Shown: positions 48,541-61,396, numbered from the stretch's first letter. The stretch is DNA of 64,000 bases from Aquamicrobium defluvii (GCF_004363725.1 NZ_SNZF01000004.1:43501-107500); one strand, 5' to 3'. Made by a program: numbers and translations. Notes: generated by a model from the sequence alone, not told the origin.

Positions 48541-49401
48541 ATGGGCGTGTTCAGGGCGGCAGCGGTGCAGATGCGTTCGGGCATGAGCCCTGAACGCAAT
48601 GCGAAGGACATGGAGGCACTCGTCCGCGAGGCGGCAGGGCAGGGCGCGACCTATGTGCAGACGCCTGAGATGACCGGCGCCATGGTGCGCGAAAAGGATG
48701 CCCGCGAAAAGCTGTTCGTATCCGAGGATCGCGATGTCGTCGTCGCGACCGCGCGCCGTCTGGCCGCGGACCTTGGCATATTTCTCCATATAGGCTCCAC
48801 GGCGATCCGTCGCGCCGATGGAAAGATCGCCAATCGCGCGCTGCTGTTCTCCCCGAAGGGCGAGACACTCGCCAGCTACGACAAGATCCACATGTTCGAC
48901 GTCGATCTGGATCATGGCGAGAGCTGGCGCGAATCCGCGGCCTATGAGCCCGGAACGCAGGCGGTCACCGCCGCCGTCCATGGCGCGACGCTTGGTTTTG
49001 CGATCTGCTACGATCTGCGTTTCCCGCAGCTTTTCCGTGCCGAGGCACTGGCCGGGGCACAGGTTCTGAGCGTGCCGGCGGCCTTCACCCGCCAGACCGG
49101 CGAGGCGCACTGGCATGTGCTGCTGCGCGCGCGGGCCATCGAGAACGGGGCTTTCGTCGTTGCCGCCGCACAGGGCGGGCAGCACGAAGACGGGCGCGAG
49201 ACTTTCGGCCATTCGCTGATCGTCGATCCGTGGGGCCGCATCCTTGCAGAGGCCGGTCACGACCGGCCGGGGGTCATCGTGGCCGAGATCGACCCGGCCC
49301 AGTCGGCAGCGGCCCGCGCCAAGATACCCAACCTGAAGAACGCGCGGGAGTTCACGCTGGCGGATGGTGCCGGCCGGATAATCGAAAGGGCAGAGGCTTG
49401 A
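48541..49401 (+). CDS. Nitrilase-superfamily carbon-nitrogen hydrolase (Nit1/Nit2 type)
   Basis: 286 residues. The catalytic triad is visible: E43 (TPEMTG), K115 (YDKIHMFDV) and C156 (ICYDLRFP). This Nit branch removes deaminated glutathione or omega-amides in eukaryotes and many bacteria, which fits its place beside a glutaredoxin gene, though that is inference. Its stop overlaps the TTG start of the next gene (TTGA). Confidence 0.92.
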   Translation: MGVFRAAAVQMRSGMSPERNAKDMEALVREAAGQGATYVQTPEMTGAMVREKDAREKLFVSEDRDVVVATARRLAADLGIFLHIGSTAIRRADGKIANRALLFSPKGETLASYDKIHMFDVDLDHGESWRESAAYEPGTQAVTAAVHGATLGFAICYDLRFPQLFRAEALAGAQVLSVPAAFTRQTGEAHWHVLLRARAIENGAFVVAAAQGGQHEDGRETFGHSLIVDPWGRILAEAGHDRPGVIVAEIDPAQSAAARAKIPNLKNAREFTLADGAGRIIERAEA

Positions 49402-49823
49402 TCCGCTTTTCCCTCGTCTGCGAGCATGATCATGAATTCGAGGCCTGGTTCCGCAGCGGTGACGACTTCGAGACGCAGAAGAAGCGCGGCTTCGTCGATT
49501 GCCCGACCTGCGGCTCGTCCACGGTCGACAAGGCGCTGATGGCGCCGGCCGTCTCCACCTCGGAGAAGAAGGAGAAGATGGCGCTGGCCATGGGCGACGC
49601 ACAGCGCCGGGCGCTGCAGGAGATGAAGGCGCTGGCGGCGAAAGTGCGCGAGAATGCCGATTATGTCGGCGACAAGTTCGCCGAGGAGGCCCGCAAGATC
49701 CATTTCGGAGAGGCCGAAGCGCGCGGCATCTACGGAGAGGCGACGCTGGAGGAGGCCAGGGATCTCGCAGAGGATGGCGTCGAGTTCATGCCGATCCCCG
49801 TTTTTCCCGACGACAGGAACTGA
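49398..49823 (+). CDS. DUF1178 zinc-ribbon protein
   Basis: 141-residue protein of the DUF1178 family. CEHDHEFEAWF and a later CPTCGSS pattern form the putative zinc ribbon, followed by a long charged helix and HFGEAEARGIYGEAT. Function unknown. TTG at 49398 overlaps the nitrilase stop. The conserved gene neighbourhood (comF-grxC-nit-DUF1178) suggests co-regulation. Confidence 0.9.
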   Translation: MIRFSLVCEHDHEFEAWFRSGDDFETQKKRGFVDCPTCGSSTVDKALMAPAVSTSEKKEKMALAMGDAQRRALQEMKALAAKVRENADYVGDKFAEEARKIHFGEAEARGIYGEATLEEARDLAEDGVEFMPIPVFPDDRN

Positions 49824-49910
49824 GCCTGTTCGCGCGCTGAGGTCTGGCCCAATCGTCTCCGCCGGTGCTGACACATTTGCGTGTCCGGTCCGGCAGGCTA
49901 GCTTCCGCGG

Positions 49911-50819
49911 ATGAAATCGCTCTGGGACTCGGCCGCCGGCCTTCTTCTGATTACCGGGTTCCTGCTCGGTGTCGGCCTTCCCCTGGGCAAGATCGCCTCT
50001 GCCGCCGGCGTCCATGCGATGGTGTGGTCTTTCATCATCTCGCTGGGGGCAGGGGGGATCCTGCTTTGCGTCCTGCTTGCGCGCCGCCAGCGGTTCAGGA
50101 TGACCGCGCATCGGCTGCGCTACTTCCTGATCGCCGCCGCCATATCCTATGCGCTGCCCAATCTGGTCGTCTTCTCCATCATTCCGAAGGTCGGTGCGGG
50201 CTACACAGGCATCATGTACACGCTTTCGCCGGTGGTCACGCTGGCGTTTTCGCTATTGCTTGGCATGCAGCGCCCCAATGCGCTCGGTATGGTTGGCATC
50301 GCCGTCGGCTTTGCAGGCGCCGCGATGGTCGCGGCCACACGGGGCGAAGCGGCACAGCCCGCCGACCCTGTCTGGGTGGCATTCGGCCTGCTCATCCCCG
50401 TGCTGCTGGCAGCCGGCAACATATACCGCACCATTGACTGGCCGGCGGACACGGGGCCGACAGAGCTTGCGGTCGGCAGCCATCTGGCATCGGCTGCGAT
50501 GCTGCTCGCCGGAATCGTCTTGCTTCCGGGGTTGTCCGCCTTCGCGCCGCTTGCCGATGTGCCGGGCGCGACCTTGGCCCAGGTCGTGGCGGCAGCCGCC
50601 ATGTTCGCCTTCTATTTCCGGCTGCAGGCTGTGGGCGGCCCGGTCTATCTGAGCCAGATCAGCTATGTCGCCGCAGCCGTTGCGCTGTTCGCCGGCACGC
50701 TTTTTCTGGGTGAGCACTATCGCTGGGAAACCTGGCTCGGCGCAGTCATCGTCGTGATCGGGGTGGCCATAACCACCAGGGCGCAGAGAGCCGTGTTGCG
50801 GGAGCAGGCGGCCAGCTGA
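49911..50819 (+). CDS. DMT-superfamily (EamA) transporter
   Basis: 302-residue membrane protein with about ten helices in two EamA halves (GLLLITGFLLGVGLPLGKIA start; second half from VAFGLLIPVLLAAGNIYRT, with LSQISYVAAAVALFAGTLFLGE). Unrelated in detail to the transporter at 28111. Substrate unknown. Convergent with ubiG. Confidence 0.85.
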   Translation: MKSLWDSAAGLLLITGFLLGVGLPLGKIASAAGVHAMVWSFIISLGAGGILLCVLLARRQRFRMTAHRLRYFLIAAAISYALPNLVVFSIIPKVGAGYTGIMYTLSPVVTLAFSLLLGMQRPNALGMVGIAVGFAGAAMVAATRGEAAQPADPVWVAFGLLIPVLLAAGNIYRTIDWPADTGPTELAVGSHLASAAMLLAGIVLLPGLSAFAPLADVPGATLAQVVAAAAMFAFYFRLQAVGGPVYLSQISYVAAAVALFAGTLFLGEHYRWETWLGAVIVVIGVAITTRAQRAVLREQAAS

Positions 50820-50835
50820 CGCCTGCCACCCGTTT

Positions 50836-51588
50836 TCAGGCCGGAAGCGGCCTTTCCGCCAGCACCATGTAGTTGACGTCCATGTCCTTCGACTTCTGCC
50901 AGCGGTCCGACAGCGGGCTATAGACGACGCCGGTGCGGTCGATGACGCCGAGACCGGCGGCGGCCAGCGCGCTTTCGAGTTCGTCCGGCCTCACCAGCTT
51001 GCCGAACTGGTGGGTGCCGCGCGGCAGCCAGCGCAGGACATATTCGGCGCCGATGATGGCAAGCCCCAGTGCCTTCAGCGTGCGATTGATGGTGGCGACG
51101 AACATGATGCCGCCGGGACTGACCATCTCGCCGCACTTGTTGATGAACAGGCCGATGTCGGAAACGTGCTCCACCACTTCCATATTGAGCACCACGTTGA
51201 ATTTCTCGCCGGCGTCGGCAAGGTCCTCGGCCGTGGTCGCGCGATAGTCGATCTCGACGCCCGATTCGGCGGCATGAAGCTTCGCAACCTCGATGTTGGT
51301 GGCGGAGGCATCGGCACCCACCACCTCGGCGCCCAGCCGCGCCATCGGTTCGCAAAGAAGGCCGCCGCCGCAGCCGATGTCGAGTATACGCAGGCCCTCG
51401 AAGGGGCGCGCCGCATGCGGGTCGCGGCCGAAACGCTCCGCGATCCGGTCGCGGATATAGGAAAGGCGCACGGGGTTGAACTTGTGCAGGGGGCGGAACT
51501 TGCCGTTCGGGTTCCACCATTCCGCTGCAAGCGCGGAAAAACGTTCAACTTCTCCGGAATCGATGGTCGATCGTCGGGTGTCGGACAT
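50836..51588 (-). CDS. ubiG: Ubiquinone biosynthesis O-methyltransferase
   Basis: SAM-dependent methyltransferase acting twice on the ubiquinone ring. 250 residues. Motif [27 protein letters not shown], and the UbiG-specific [12 protein letters not shown] and [16 protein letters not shown] are intact. ATG at 51586-51588 ([10 protein letters not shown]) behind AGAACAGG. Divergent from lysC with a 198-base spacer. Confidence 0.96.
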   Translation of the reverse strand: MSDTRRSTIDSGEVERFSALAAEWWNPNGKFRPLHKFNPVRLSYIRDRIAERFGRDPHAARPFEGLRILDIGCGGGLLCEPMARLGAEVVGADASATNIEVAKLHAAESGVEIDYRATTAEDLADAGEKFNVVLNMEVVEHVSDIGLFINKCGEMVSPGGIMFVATINRTLKALGLAIIGAEYVLRWLPRGTHQFGKLVRPDELESALAAAGLGVIDRTGVVYSPLSDRWQKSKDMDVNYMVLAERPLPA

Positions 51589-51786
51589 GTCCTGTTCTCC
51601 GTGAAGGTCTACGAAGTCGGGTCTGGGGCAGCGAAAGTCAAGGCGGCATTTGCGCCGGCCTGCGGCAATCGCTTGCGCGCAAAGCATGTTTTGGCTAAGG
51701 AGACCGCGCATCGGCACAAGGGTTTCTCCTGCGTGCCAGACCGTTCATTTCGGGTCGTCCCCGGCATTCAAAGGCATTCCGCTTCC

Positions 51787-53040
51787 ATGGCGCGTATCGT
51801 GATGAAATTCGGCGGGACTTCGGTCGCCGACATCGCCCGCATCCGCAATGTGGCGCGGCACGTCAAACGCGAGGTCGATTGCGGCCATGAGGTCGCTGTC
51901 GTGGTTTCGGCCATGGCCGGCAAGACCAACGAACTGGTGGCGTGGACGCGCGAAGCCTCGCCCATGCACGACGCGCGCGAATATGACGCCGTCGTCGCTT
52001 CGGGAGAGCAGGTCACGGCCGGATTGCTCGCCATCACCTTGCAGAGCATGGGCGTCAACGCCCGGTCCTGGCTTGGGTGGCAGATTCCGATCCGCACCGA
52101 CAACTCGCACGGTGCCGCACGCATCCAGGAAATCGACGGTTCCTTTCTGATCAAGCGCTTCGGCGAGGGGCAGGTTGCGGTGGTCGCCGGTTTTCAGGGG
52201 CTGGCCCCCGACAACCGTATTTCCACGCTGGGCCGGGGCGGTTCCGACACCAGCGCCGTGGCCATCGCCGCAGCCGTCAGTGCAGACCGTTGCGACATCT
52301 ATACCGATGTGGACGGCGTCTATACGACCGATCCGCGCATGGAGCCGAAGGCGCGCCGCCTCGATCGCATCTCCTTCGAGGAAATGCTGGAAATGGCGTC
52401 GCTCGGCTCCAAGGTGCTGCAGGTGCGCTCGGTGGAGCTTGCCATGGTGCACAAGGTGCGCACATTCGTGCGCTCGTCCTTCGTGGAGCCCGACGCCCCC
52501 GGCATGGACGATTTTCTCAATCCGCCTGGAACGCTCATTTGCGACGAGGATGAAATCGTGGAACAGCAGGTCGTCACCGGTATTGCCTACGCCAAGGACG
52601 AGGCGCAGATCTCGCTGCGCCGCGTCGCCGACCGTCCGGGCGTCGCCGCCGGCATTTTCGGGCCGCTCGCCGAGGCCGGCATCAATGTCGACATGATCGT
52701 CCAGAACATTTCCGAGGACGGCAAGTTCACGGACATGACCTTCACCATCCCGTCCGGCGACGTCGCCAAGGCGCTTGTGGTGCTGGAAAAGGTGCGCGAC
52801 ACCATCGGCTACGACGCCATCCAGCATGAAGAAGGCATGTCCAAGGTGTCGGTGATCGGCATCGGCATGCGCAGCCACGCCGGCGTTGCCGCCACGGCTT
52901 TCGAGGCGCTCTCGGAAAAGGGCATCAACATCCGCGCCATCACCACTTCCGAGATCAAGATATCGATCCTGATCGACGGACCCTATACAGAGCTTGCAGT
53001 GCGCACGCTCCATTCCGTATACGGTCTGGACAAGAGTTAA
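51787..53040 (+). CDS. lysC: Aspartate kinase
   Basis: First step of the aspartate family (Lys, Met, Thr). 417 residues, monofunctional. KFGGTSV at 7-13, SGEQVTAGLLA, GRGGSDTSAVA and YTDVDGVYTTDPR make the kinase domain; two ACT domains from about 265 to the end (VADRPGVAAGIFGPLAEAG) provide feedback control. The start is the ATG at 51787. A terminator follows. Confidence 0.97.
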   Translation: MARIVMKFGGTSVADIARIRNVARHVKREVDCGHEVAVVVSAMAGKTNELVAWTREASPMHDAREYDAVVASGEQVTAGLLAITLQSMGVNARSWLGWQIPIRTDNSHGAARIQEIDGSFLIKRFGEGQVAVVAGFQGLAPDNRISTLGRGGSDTSAVAIAAAVSADRCDIYTDVDGVYTTDPRMEPKARRLDRISFEEMLEMASLGSKVLQVRSVELAMVHKVRTFVRSSFVEPDAPGMDDFLNPPGTLICDEDEIVEQQVVTGIAYAKDEAQISLRRVADRPGVAAGIFGPLAEAGINVDMIVQNISEDGKFTDMTFTIPSGDVAKALVVLEKVRDTIGYDAIQHEEGMSKVSVIGIGMRSHAGVAATAFEALSEKGINIRAITTSEIKISILIDGPYTELAVRTLHSVYGLDKS

Positions 53041-53048
53041 GGGCCGCG

Positions 53049-53068
53049 GGCCCGGAAGCGGGCCTTTT
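53049..53068 (+). terminator. Intrinsic terminator of lysC
   Basis: GGCCCG-GAAG-CGGGCC followed by TTTT, eight bases after the stop codon. The short loop and GC stem fit, though the T-run is only four. Confidence 0.7.
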
Positions 53069-53115
53069 CCGGCGCGCGGGACCGGGCGGCGCGACTATTG
53101 GAGAAAGACGCCGCG

Positions 53116-55386
53116 ATGCGCGAAACGGCGGTCGGCCCACGCGTTCTGCTGAAACGGTTGCGCGAGCTCATGCAGGAGCCGCTGGAGCCGCAGGATCGAC
53201 TCGACCGGATCGTGCGCGACATTGCCGCCAACATGGTGGCCGAGGTCTGCTCGCTCTACGTGCTGCGCGCCGATTCGGTGCTGGAGCTCTACGCCACCGA
53301 AGGTCTCAATCCTTCCGCCGTTCACCTCGTGCAACTGCGTCTTGGCCAGGGTCTGGTCGGCACCATCGCAGCCAGTGCGCGGCCGCTCAATCTGTCCAAT
53401 GCGCAGGAGCATCCCGCCTTCGCCTATCTGCCGGAGACCGGCGAGGAAATCTACCATTCGTTCCTCGGTGTGCCGCTGCTGCGCGCCGGGCGCACGCTCG
53501 GCGTTCTGGTCGTCCAGAACAAGACCATGCGCAGCTATCGCGAGGACGAGGTCGAGGCGCTTGAAACCACCGCGATGGTGATCGCCGAGATGATCGCCAC
53601 CGGCGATCTGGCGCGCTTGTCGCGCCCGGGCCTCGAACTGGATCTCAAGCGGCCGGTCTCCTTCGGCGGCGCTTCCTTCAACGATGGCATCGGGCTCGGT
53701 CATGTCGTGCTGCACGAGCCGCGCGTCGTTGTCACCAACCTGTTCAACGAGGACAGCGAGGAAGAAATCCGCCGGCTGGAAACGGCGCTCGGCTCGCTCA
53801 GGCTGTCCATCGACGACATGCTGGAGCGCCGCGACGTCGCCTTCGAGGGCGAGCATCGCGAGGTTCTGGAAGCCTACCGCATGTTCGCCAACGATCGCGG
53901 CTGGGTGCGCCGTCTGGAAGAAGCGATCCGCAACGGCCTGACGGCCGAAGCGGCGGTCGAAAAGGTCCAGAGCGACATGCGTGCGCGCATGATCCACATG
54001 ACCGATCCTTATCTGCGCGAGCGGATGAGCGATTTCGACGATCTTGCCAACCGGCTGCTGCGCCAGCTCATGGGGACGGGGCCGGAGGATATTGCCGCCG
54101 CGCTGCCCAAGGATGCGATCATCGTGGCGCGGTCCATGGGAGCGGCGGAACTGCTCGACTATCCGCGCGAGAAGCTGCGCGGGCTGGTGCTGGAAGACGG
54201 GGCTGCCACCAGCCATGTGGTCATCGTGGCACGCGCCACCGGCATACCGGTTGTCGGGCAGGTCAAGGGCGCGGTGTCCATGGCCGAGAACGGCGACGCC
54301 ATCATTGTGGATGGCGACGAGGGTTCGGTGCATCTGCGTCCGCAATCCGACCTGGAGGCCGCCTATGCCGAAAAGGTGCGTTTCCGCGCCCGCAGGCAGG
54401 AGCTCTACCGGGAGCTGCGCAACCAGCCTTCGGTGTCCAGAGACGGCGTCTCTGTCGAACTGCTCATGAATGCCGGCCTGCTGGTCGATCTGCCGCAGCT
54501 TGCCGAATCCGGTGCTGCGGGCATCGGTCTGTTCCGCACCGAATTGCAGTTCATGGTCGCCTCGACCTTCCCGCGCGCCGAAAGCCAGGAACAGCTCTAT
54601 CGCGATGTGCTGGACGCCGCGCGCGGCAAGCCCGTCACCTTCCGAACGATCGATATCGGCGGCGACAAGGTGCTGCCGTACTTCAAGAACAATACGCCGG
54701 AAGAAAATCCGGCGCTGGGCTGGCGCGCCATCCGTCTCACCCTCGACCGTCCGGGTCTGCTGCGTACCCAGATCCGTGCACTGCTCAAGGCTGCCGGCGG
54801 GCGCGAGCTGAAGCTGATGCTGCCGATGGTGACGGAACTGGGCGAGATCGCGCAGGCCCGCGAGATCATCGACCGCGAGGTTCGGCACCTGTCGCGTTTC
54901 GCGCATCTCCTGCCCAACAGCCTCAAGCTCGGCGCCATGATCGAGGTGCCCTCGCTGCTTTTCCAGCTCGACGAACTGATGAAGGCTGTGGACTTCGTTT
55001 CGGTGGGCTCAAACGACCTGTTCCAGTTCGTCATGGCGGTGGATCGCGGCAACACGCTGGTGGCGGATCGTTTCGATCCGCTTTCGGTACCGTTCCTGCG
55101 GGTTCTGAAGACCATCGCCGATGCGGGAAAGCGCAACCACACACCGGTAACGCTGTGCGGCGAACTGGCTGGCAAGCCGATTTCGGCTATGGTTCTGATC
55201 GGGCTTGGCTTCCGCTCCATCTCCATGTCGCCGGCCTCTGTCGGGCCCGTCAAGGCCATGCTGACGGAGCTGCCCGTGGCGGAGCTCGAGGCCTTCTTCG
55301 AGGACAACCTGTCGGCCCCGGCCAACGACATTCCGATGCGGGCCCTGTTGCAGGCATTCGCCGACGATCACTCCGTTCCTCTATAG
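53116..55386 (+). CDS. ptsP: PtsP, enzyme I of the nitrogen PTS (EI-Ntr)
   Basis: PEP-protein phosphotransferase that starts the PTS-Ntr relay to HPr and EIIA. 756 residues: N-terminal GAF domain (about 25-165) that senses glutamine or 2-oxoglutarate in relatives, then the HPr-binding/phosphohistidine domain with H367 (DGAATSHVVIVARA), then the PEP-binding barrel with GIGLFRTELQF, GWRAIRLTLDRP, GSNDLFQF and the catalytic CGELAG cysteine. ATG at 53116 behind GGAGAAAG; a TTG at 53098 is an alternative. prfA and prmC follow at once. Confidence 0.96.
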   Translation: MRETAVGPRVLLKRLRELMQEPLEPQDRLDRIVRDIAANMVAEVCSLYVLRADSVLELYATEGLNPSAVHLVQLRLGQGLVGTIAASARPLNLSNAQEHPAFAYLPETGEEIYHSFLGVPLLRAGRTLGVLVVQNKTMRSYREDEVEALETTAMVIAEMIATGDLARLSRPGLELDLKRPVSFGGASFNDGIGLGHVVLHEPRVVVTNLFNEDSEEEIRRLETALGSLRLSIDDMLERRDVAFEGEHREVLEAYRMFANDRGWVRRLEEAIRNGLTAEAAVEKVQSDMRARMIHMTDPYLRERMSDFDDLANRLLRQLMGTGPEDIAAALPKDAIIVARSMGAAELLDYPREKLRGLVLEDGAATSHVVIVARATGIPVVGQVKGAVSMAENGDAIIVDGDEGSVHLRPQSDLEAAYAEKVRFRARRQELYRELRNQPSVSRDGVSVELLMNAGLLVDLPQLAESGAAGIGLFRTELQFMVASTFPRAESQEQLYRDVLDAARGKPVTFRTIDIGGDKVLPYFKNNTPEENPALGWRAIRLTLDRPGLLRTQIRALLKAAGGRELKLMLPMVTELGEIAQAREIIDREVRHLSRFAHLLPNSLKLGAMIEVPSLLFQLDELMKAVDFVSVGSNDLFQFVMAVDRGNTLVADRFDPLSVPFLRVLKTIADAGKRNHTPVTLCGELAGKPISAMVLIGLGFRSISMSPASVGPVKAMLTELPVAELEAFFEDNLSAPANDIPMRALLQAFADDHSVPL

Positions 55387-55404
55387 ACCGGCCACGGTAA
55401 TTGT

Positions 55405-56481
55405 ATGTCTCTTCTCCCACGTGACCGCATGGATCAGGTCGTCAAGCGTTTCGAGATGCTCGAAGCGCAGATGGCGGCAGGACCGGAACCGGACGCCTAT
55501 GTAAGGATGGCGTCGGAATATTCCGAAATTCAGGATCTTGTCGGCAAGATTCGCGCCCTGCGCAGCGCCGAGCGCGAGCAGGCCGACCTTTCGGCCATGC
55601 TGGCTGACAAGGCGACCGATGCCGACATGCGCGAGCTGGCCGAGGCTGAACTGCCGGGGCTGGAAGAGCGGGTCGAGGCGCTGGAGCGCGACATCCAGAT
55701 CCTGCTCCTGCCCAGGGATGCGGCCGACGAGAAGAACGCCATCCTGGAAATACGCGCCGGTACCGGCGGCGACGAGGCCGCACTTTTCGCCGGCGATCTC
55801 TTCCGCATGTACGAGCGCTACGCGGCAGCCCATGGCTGGCGCTTCGAGACGATTTCGGCCAGCGAAGGCGACGTCGGCGGCTACAAGGAAATCATCGCCA
55901 GCGTTTCCGGCAAGGGCGTGTTCGCGCATCTGAAATTCGAATCGGGCGTGCATCGTGTGCAGCGCGTGCCCGAGACCGAAGCGCAGGGGCGCATCCACAC
56001 CTCCGCAGCCACCGTGGCGGTGCTTCCCGAAGCGGAGGAGGTGGACATCGACATCCGCGCCGAGGACATCCGCATCGACACCATGCGCGCGTCGGGCGCG
56101 GGTGGCCAGCATGTCAACACCACCGATTCGGCCGTGCGCATCACGCACCTGCCGACCGGCATCATGGTGGTCTCCGCGGAAAAGTCCCAGCACCAGAACC
56201 GGGCACGGGCGATGCAGATCCTGCGCGCGCGCCTGTTCGACATGGAACGCAGCCGGGCCGAGGAGGAGCGCTCCGAATCACGCAAGTCGCAGGTCGGCTC
56301 CGGCGACCGATCCGAACGCATCCGTACCTACAATTTCCCGCAGGGGCGGGTGACCGACCATCGCATCAACCTCACCCTCTACAAGCTCGACCGCGTGATG
56401 ATGGGCGAAATGGACGAGATCATCGACGCGCTGATCGCCGACCACCAGTCCAAACTGCTCGCCGACATGAGCGAAAGCTGA
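55405..56481 (+). CDS. prfA: Peptide chain release factor 1
   Basis: Recognises UAA and UAG and releases the peptide. 358 residues. GGQ at 233-235 ([12 protein letters not shown]) and the RF1 codon-recognition PxT at 189-191 ([14 protein letters not shown]) distinguish it from RF2. It is seven bases ahead of prmC, whose product methylates this GGQ glutamine. Confidence 0.97.
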   Translation: MSLLPRDRMDQVVKRFEMLEAQMAAGPEPDAYVRMASEYSEIQDLVGKIRALRSAEREQADLSAMLADKATDADMRELAEAELPGLEERVEALERDIQILLLPRDAADEKNAILEIRAGTGGDEAALFAGDLFRMYERYAAAHGWRFETISASEGDVGGYKEIIASVSGKGVFAHLKFESGVHRVQRVPETEAQGRIHTSAATVAVLPEAEEVDIDIRAEDIRIDTMRASGAGGQHVNTTDSAVRITHLPTGIMVVSAEKSQHQNRARAMQILRARLFDMERSRAEEERSESRKSQVGSGDRSERIRTYNFPQGRVTDHRINLTLYKLDRVMMGEMDEIIDALIADHQSKLLADMSES

Positions 56482-56488
56482 CGCCGCC

Positions 56489-57361
56489 ATGATGGCTGAC
56501 GCCTCCGCGACCCTTGGCACCTTGCTGCGCTCAGCGCGGCACAGGCTCGCCGAATCGGGAATCGCGGATGCGGCGCTCGATTCGCGGCTGCTGGTCGAGC
56601 ATTTTACCGGTACCACCCGCAGCGATGCCATCGCGCGGCCGGGGATGGCTGTCGACGCAGGCGCCGCCGCCGCGGTCGAATCGGCCCTCGAGCGCCGGTG
56701 CCGGGGCGAGCCCGTCCATCGTATTCTCGGGTTTCGCGAATTCTACGGCTTGCGCCTGTCGCTGTCGCCCGAGACGCTTGAACCGCGCCCCGATACCGAA
56801 GTGCTGGTCGACGCCGTGCTGCCGTTCATGCGCGCGGTGGTTGCGCGGGAAGGCGAATGCCGGGTGCTCGACCTTGGCACCGGGACCGGGGCCATTGCGC
56901 TGGCCCTGCTTGCCAATGTGCCGGAGGCAACGGCAACTGGTGTCGACATCTCGGACGGCGCCCTGGCGACGGCCACCCGAAATGCCGAGAATCTCGGGCT
57001 TTCGGCCCGCTTCACCGCAAAAAAGTCGGACTGGTTCGCGCAAATTTCGGGTCGTTACCGTGTAATTGCCGCAAATCCTCCCTATATCGGCTCGCATGAG
57101 ATCGCAGCGTTGCAGAATGAAGTGCGGCTGTTCGATCCTCTTCGTGCCCTCGATGGCGGCGAGGACGGTCTTGGTCCCTACCGGATCATCGCGGCGGGCG
57201 CCGCGTCTCGCCTCGAAGCGGGTGGGTTGGTCGCTGTCGAGATCGGCAGCACGCAGCGGCCGGATGTCACCGCCATATTCGAGGGCGAAGGTTTCCGGCT
57301 GGAACGCACCGTGGCCGATCTTGCCGGAAACGACCGGGTTTTGCTGTTCGCAACTGCGTAA
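56489..57361 (+). CDS. prmC: Release factor glutamine N5-methyltransferase
   Basis: Methylates the GGQ glutamine of RF1 and RF2. 290 residues: helical N-terminal domain, SAM motif DLGTGTG at 128-134 and the catalytic NPPY at 196-199. [10 protein letters not shown] and [12 protein letters not shown] are family blocks. Two adjacent ATGs open the gene; either could be used. Confidence 0.96.
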   Translation: MMADASATLGTLLRSARHRLAESGIADAALDSRLLVEHFTGTTRSDAIARPGMAVDAGAAAAVESALERRCRGEPVHRILGFREFYGLRLSLSPETLEPRPDTEVLVDAVLPFMRAVVAREGECRVLDLGTGTGAIALALLANVPEATATGVDISDGALATATRNAENLGLSARFTAKKSDWFAQISGRYRVIAANPPYIGSHEIAALQNEVRLFDPLRALDGGEDGLGPYRIIAAGAASRLEAGGLVAVEIGSTQRPDVTAIFEGEGFRLERTVADLAGNDRVLLFATA

Positions 57362-57676
57362 GGACCCTGCGGGCGCGACGAAATAACGCTTGGCAAGGTC
57401 TGCAAATATGGATAGGGTCACCTCAACCGGATGAGTTGAAGCGGGCAGGTCTTCCCAGAGGTTCGGTTCCCTTGGACATAGCTGCCTCTCGCGCGAACGG
57501 GCGCTGAATGCTTCGCGGGGAATCATCCGGAAAGTATTATGTGACCTGAACACAAGGTGGCACGTGGCGCCAACGCAACCGATGCGGGCGAGCACCGGCG
57601 GGATAGCAGATCGGCAGGCCTTGTGAGCACTGCCGCCGCGATAGGTTTTTCTTGATTTCCAACTGAAGAGACTCGG
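57362..57676. other. 315-base spacer between prmC and the DUF4167 gene
   Basis: No gene of useful length on either strand, no tRNA, no terminator with a T-run and no riboswitch that I recognise. It should hold the DUF4167 promoter and perhaps a long 5' leader. Confidence 0.7.
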
Positions 57677-58495
57677 ATGAGGCCACAACAGCAGAACAGG
57701 CGCATGCGCGGCCGTAATAACAACGGCGGCAACAACAACAACAGCAACCGCAAGGGGCCGAATCCGCTCAGCCGCAACTATGAGAGCAACGGGCCGGACG
57801 TGAAGATTCGCGGTTCCGCCCAGCAGATCGCCGAAAAATATGCAGCGCTGGCCCGCGATGCCATGAGTTCCGGCGACCGCGTGATAGCCGAGAACTATCT
57901 CCAGCATGCCGAGCATTACAACCGCATCATCGCAGCCGCCCAGGCGCAGATGCCGATCCAGAACGTGCAGCCGGCGCGCGACGATTTCGACGACGAGGTC
58001 GATGAAGACCAAGAGGCCGAGGCTGCGGCCCCGGTCAACGGCGGCGAGAGCCACGCTCCGGCTGCAGTCAACGGTTCCGGCCCGCAGCCGGTGATCGAAG
58101 GCGTCCCGGCCGAAGTGGCGCTGAACACCGAGACCGAAACGTCAGGCGAGAACCGGGCCAGCCGCGAAGGCGGCAGGAACCGTGAGCGTGCAGGCGGCCG
58201 CGGTGAGCGCCGTCCGCGTGACGCGCGTCAGAAGGATAAGGACATCGTCGCGGAGACCGTGCAGGCCGAAGCGCCGGCTGCTCCCGTCCTCGCCGAGGAG
58301 CCTGTATCCGCTCCCGCAGAGCCGGCGAAGGATCTCGGCCCGGCTGCTCTGGCTGCCGCGGCAGAGGTCAAGGAAGCCGAAGCGGAAGCCCCGGCCAAGC
58401 CGCGCCGCCCGCGCAAGCCCCGCGTCACCGCGGCGGCAAAGGACGCCGCTGCCGCCGAGGCTGCATCGACCGAAGTGCCTGCCTCGGAAGGCTGA
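57677..58495 (+). CDS. DUF4167 protein with disordered Ala/Pro/Glu-rich tail
   Basis: 272 residues. The N-terminal 95 residues hold the conserved DUF4167 part: an Asn/Arg-rich start (MRGRNNNGG...), then KIRGSAQQIAEKYAALARDA and IAENYLQHAEHYNRII. The rest is low-complexity acidic and basic stretches, predicted disordered. The Arg/Asn-rich start suggests RNA binding, but no function is known. A strong terminator follows. Confidence 0.88.
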   Translation: MRPQQQNRRMRGRNNNGGNNNNSNRKGPNPLSRNYESNGPDVKIRGSAQQIAEKYAALARDAMSSGDRVIAENYLQHAEHYNRIIAAAQAQMPIQNVQPARDDFDDEVDEDQEAEAAAPVNGGESHAPAAVNGSGPQPVIEGVPAEVALNTETETSGENRASREGGRNRERAGGRGERRPRDARQKDKDIVAETVQAEAPAAPVLAEEPVSAPAEPAKDLGPAALAAAAEVKEAEAEAPAKPRRPRKPRVTAAAKDAAAAEAASTEVPASEG

Positions 58496-58518
58496 CCGGT
58501 TTTCCGATCCTGAATGCA

Positions 58519-58548
58519 GCGGCGGGAGGCGATTCCCGCCGCTTTTTT
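58519..58548 (+). terminator. Intrinsic terminator of the DUF4167 gene
   Basis: GCGGCGGGA and TCCCGCCGC form a perfect nine-bp stem followed by six Ts, 24 bases after the stop. Confidence 0.95.
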
Positions 58549-58610
58549 GCGGATGAGAGCGCATGCGGCGAAAAGGCCGGAAAAATTCGCTTTCGCGCGC
58601 TGAAGAGCTT

Positions 58611-58639
58611 CTTGAGAGAGGCTATCCAGAGCCCCATAT
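58611..58639 (+). promoter_or_regulatory. RpoH (sigma-32) heat-shock promoter of clpB
   Basis: CTTGAGA (58611-58617), 14 bases, then CCCCATAT (58632-58639). This matches the sigma-32 consensus CTTGAAA-N13/15-CCCCATNT at all but one position and lies 95 bases upstream of clpB. No other gene intervenes. Confidence 0.8.
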
Positions 58640-58733
58640 CTGTTGGAGAATTGAACCTGGCTCAATCGGGCGGGTTCGTCACCACAATCTGATCCGGTGC
58701 CGCAAAGCGGGCCGGTGACGGAAGGAGACAGAT

Positions 58734-61343
<2,610 letters not shown>

Positions 61344-61370
61344 GCCCGGCTCAAGCCGGACCGGCTAAAC

Positions 61371-61396
61371 AGATGGCCGCAGCAATGCGGCCATCT
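61371..61396 (+). terminator. Probable terminator hairpin after clpB
   Basis: AGATGGCCGCA and TGCGGCCATCT form a perfect 11-bp stem closed by a GCAA tetraloop. The downstream sequence has few Ts, so efficiency is uncertain. Confidence 0.6.

Noticed and set aside
48262..49823. comF-grxC-nit-DUF1178 cluster considered as a new functional system
   Set aside because: The order is familiar from Rhizobiales core genomes and each gene has a separate plausible housekeeping role.
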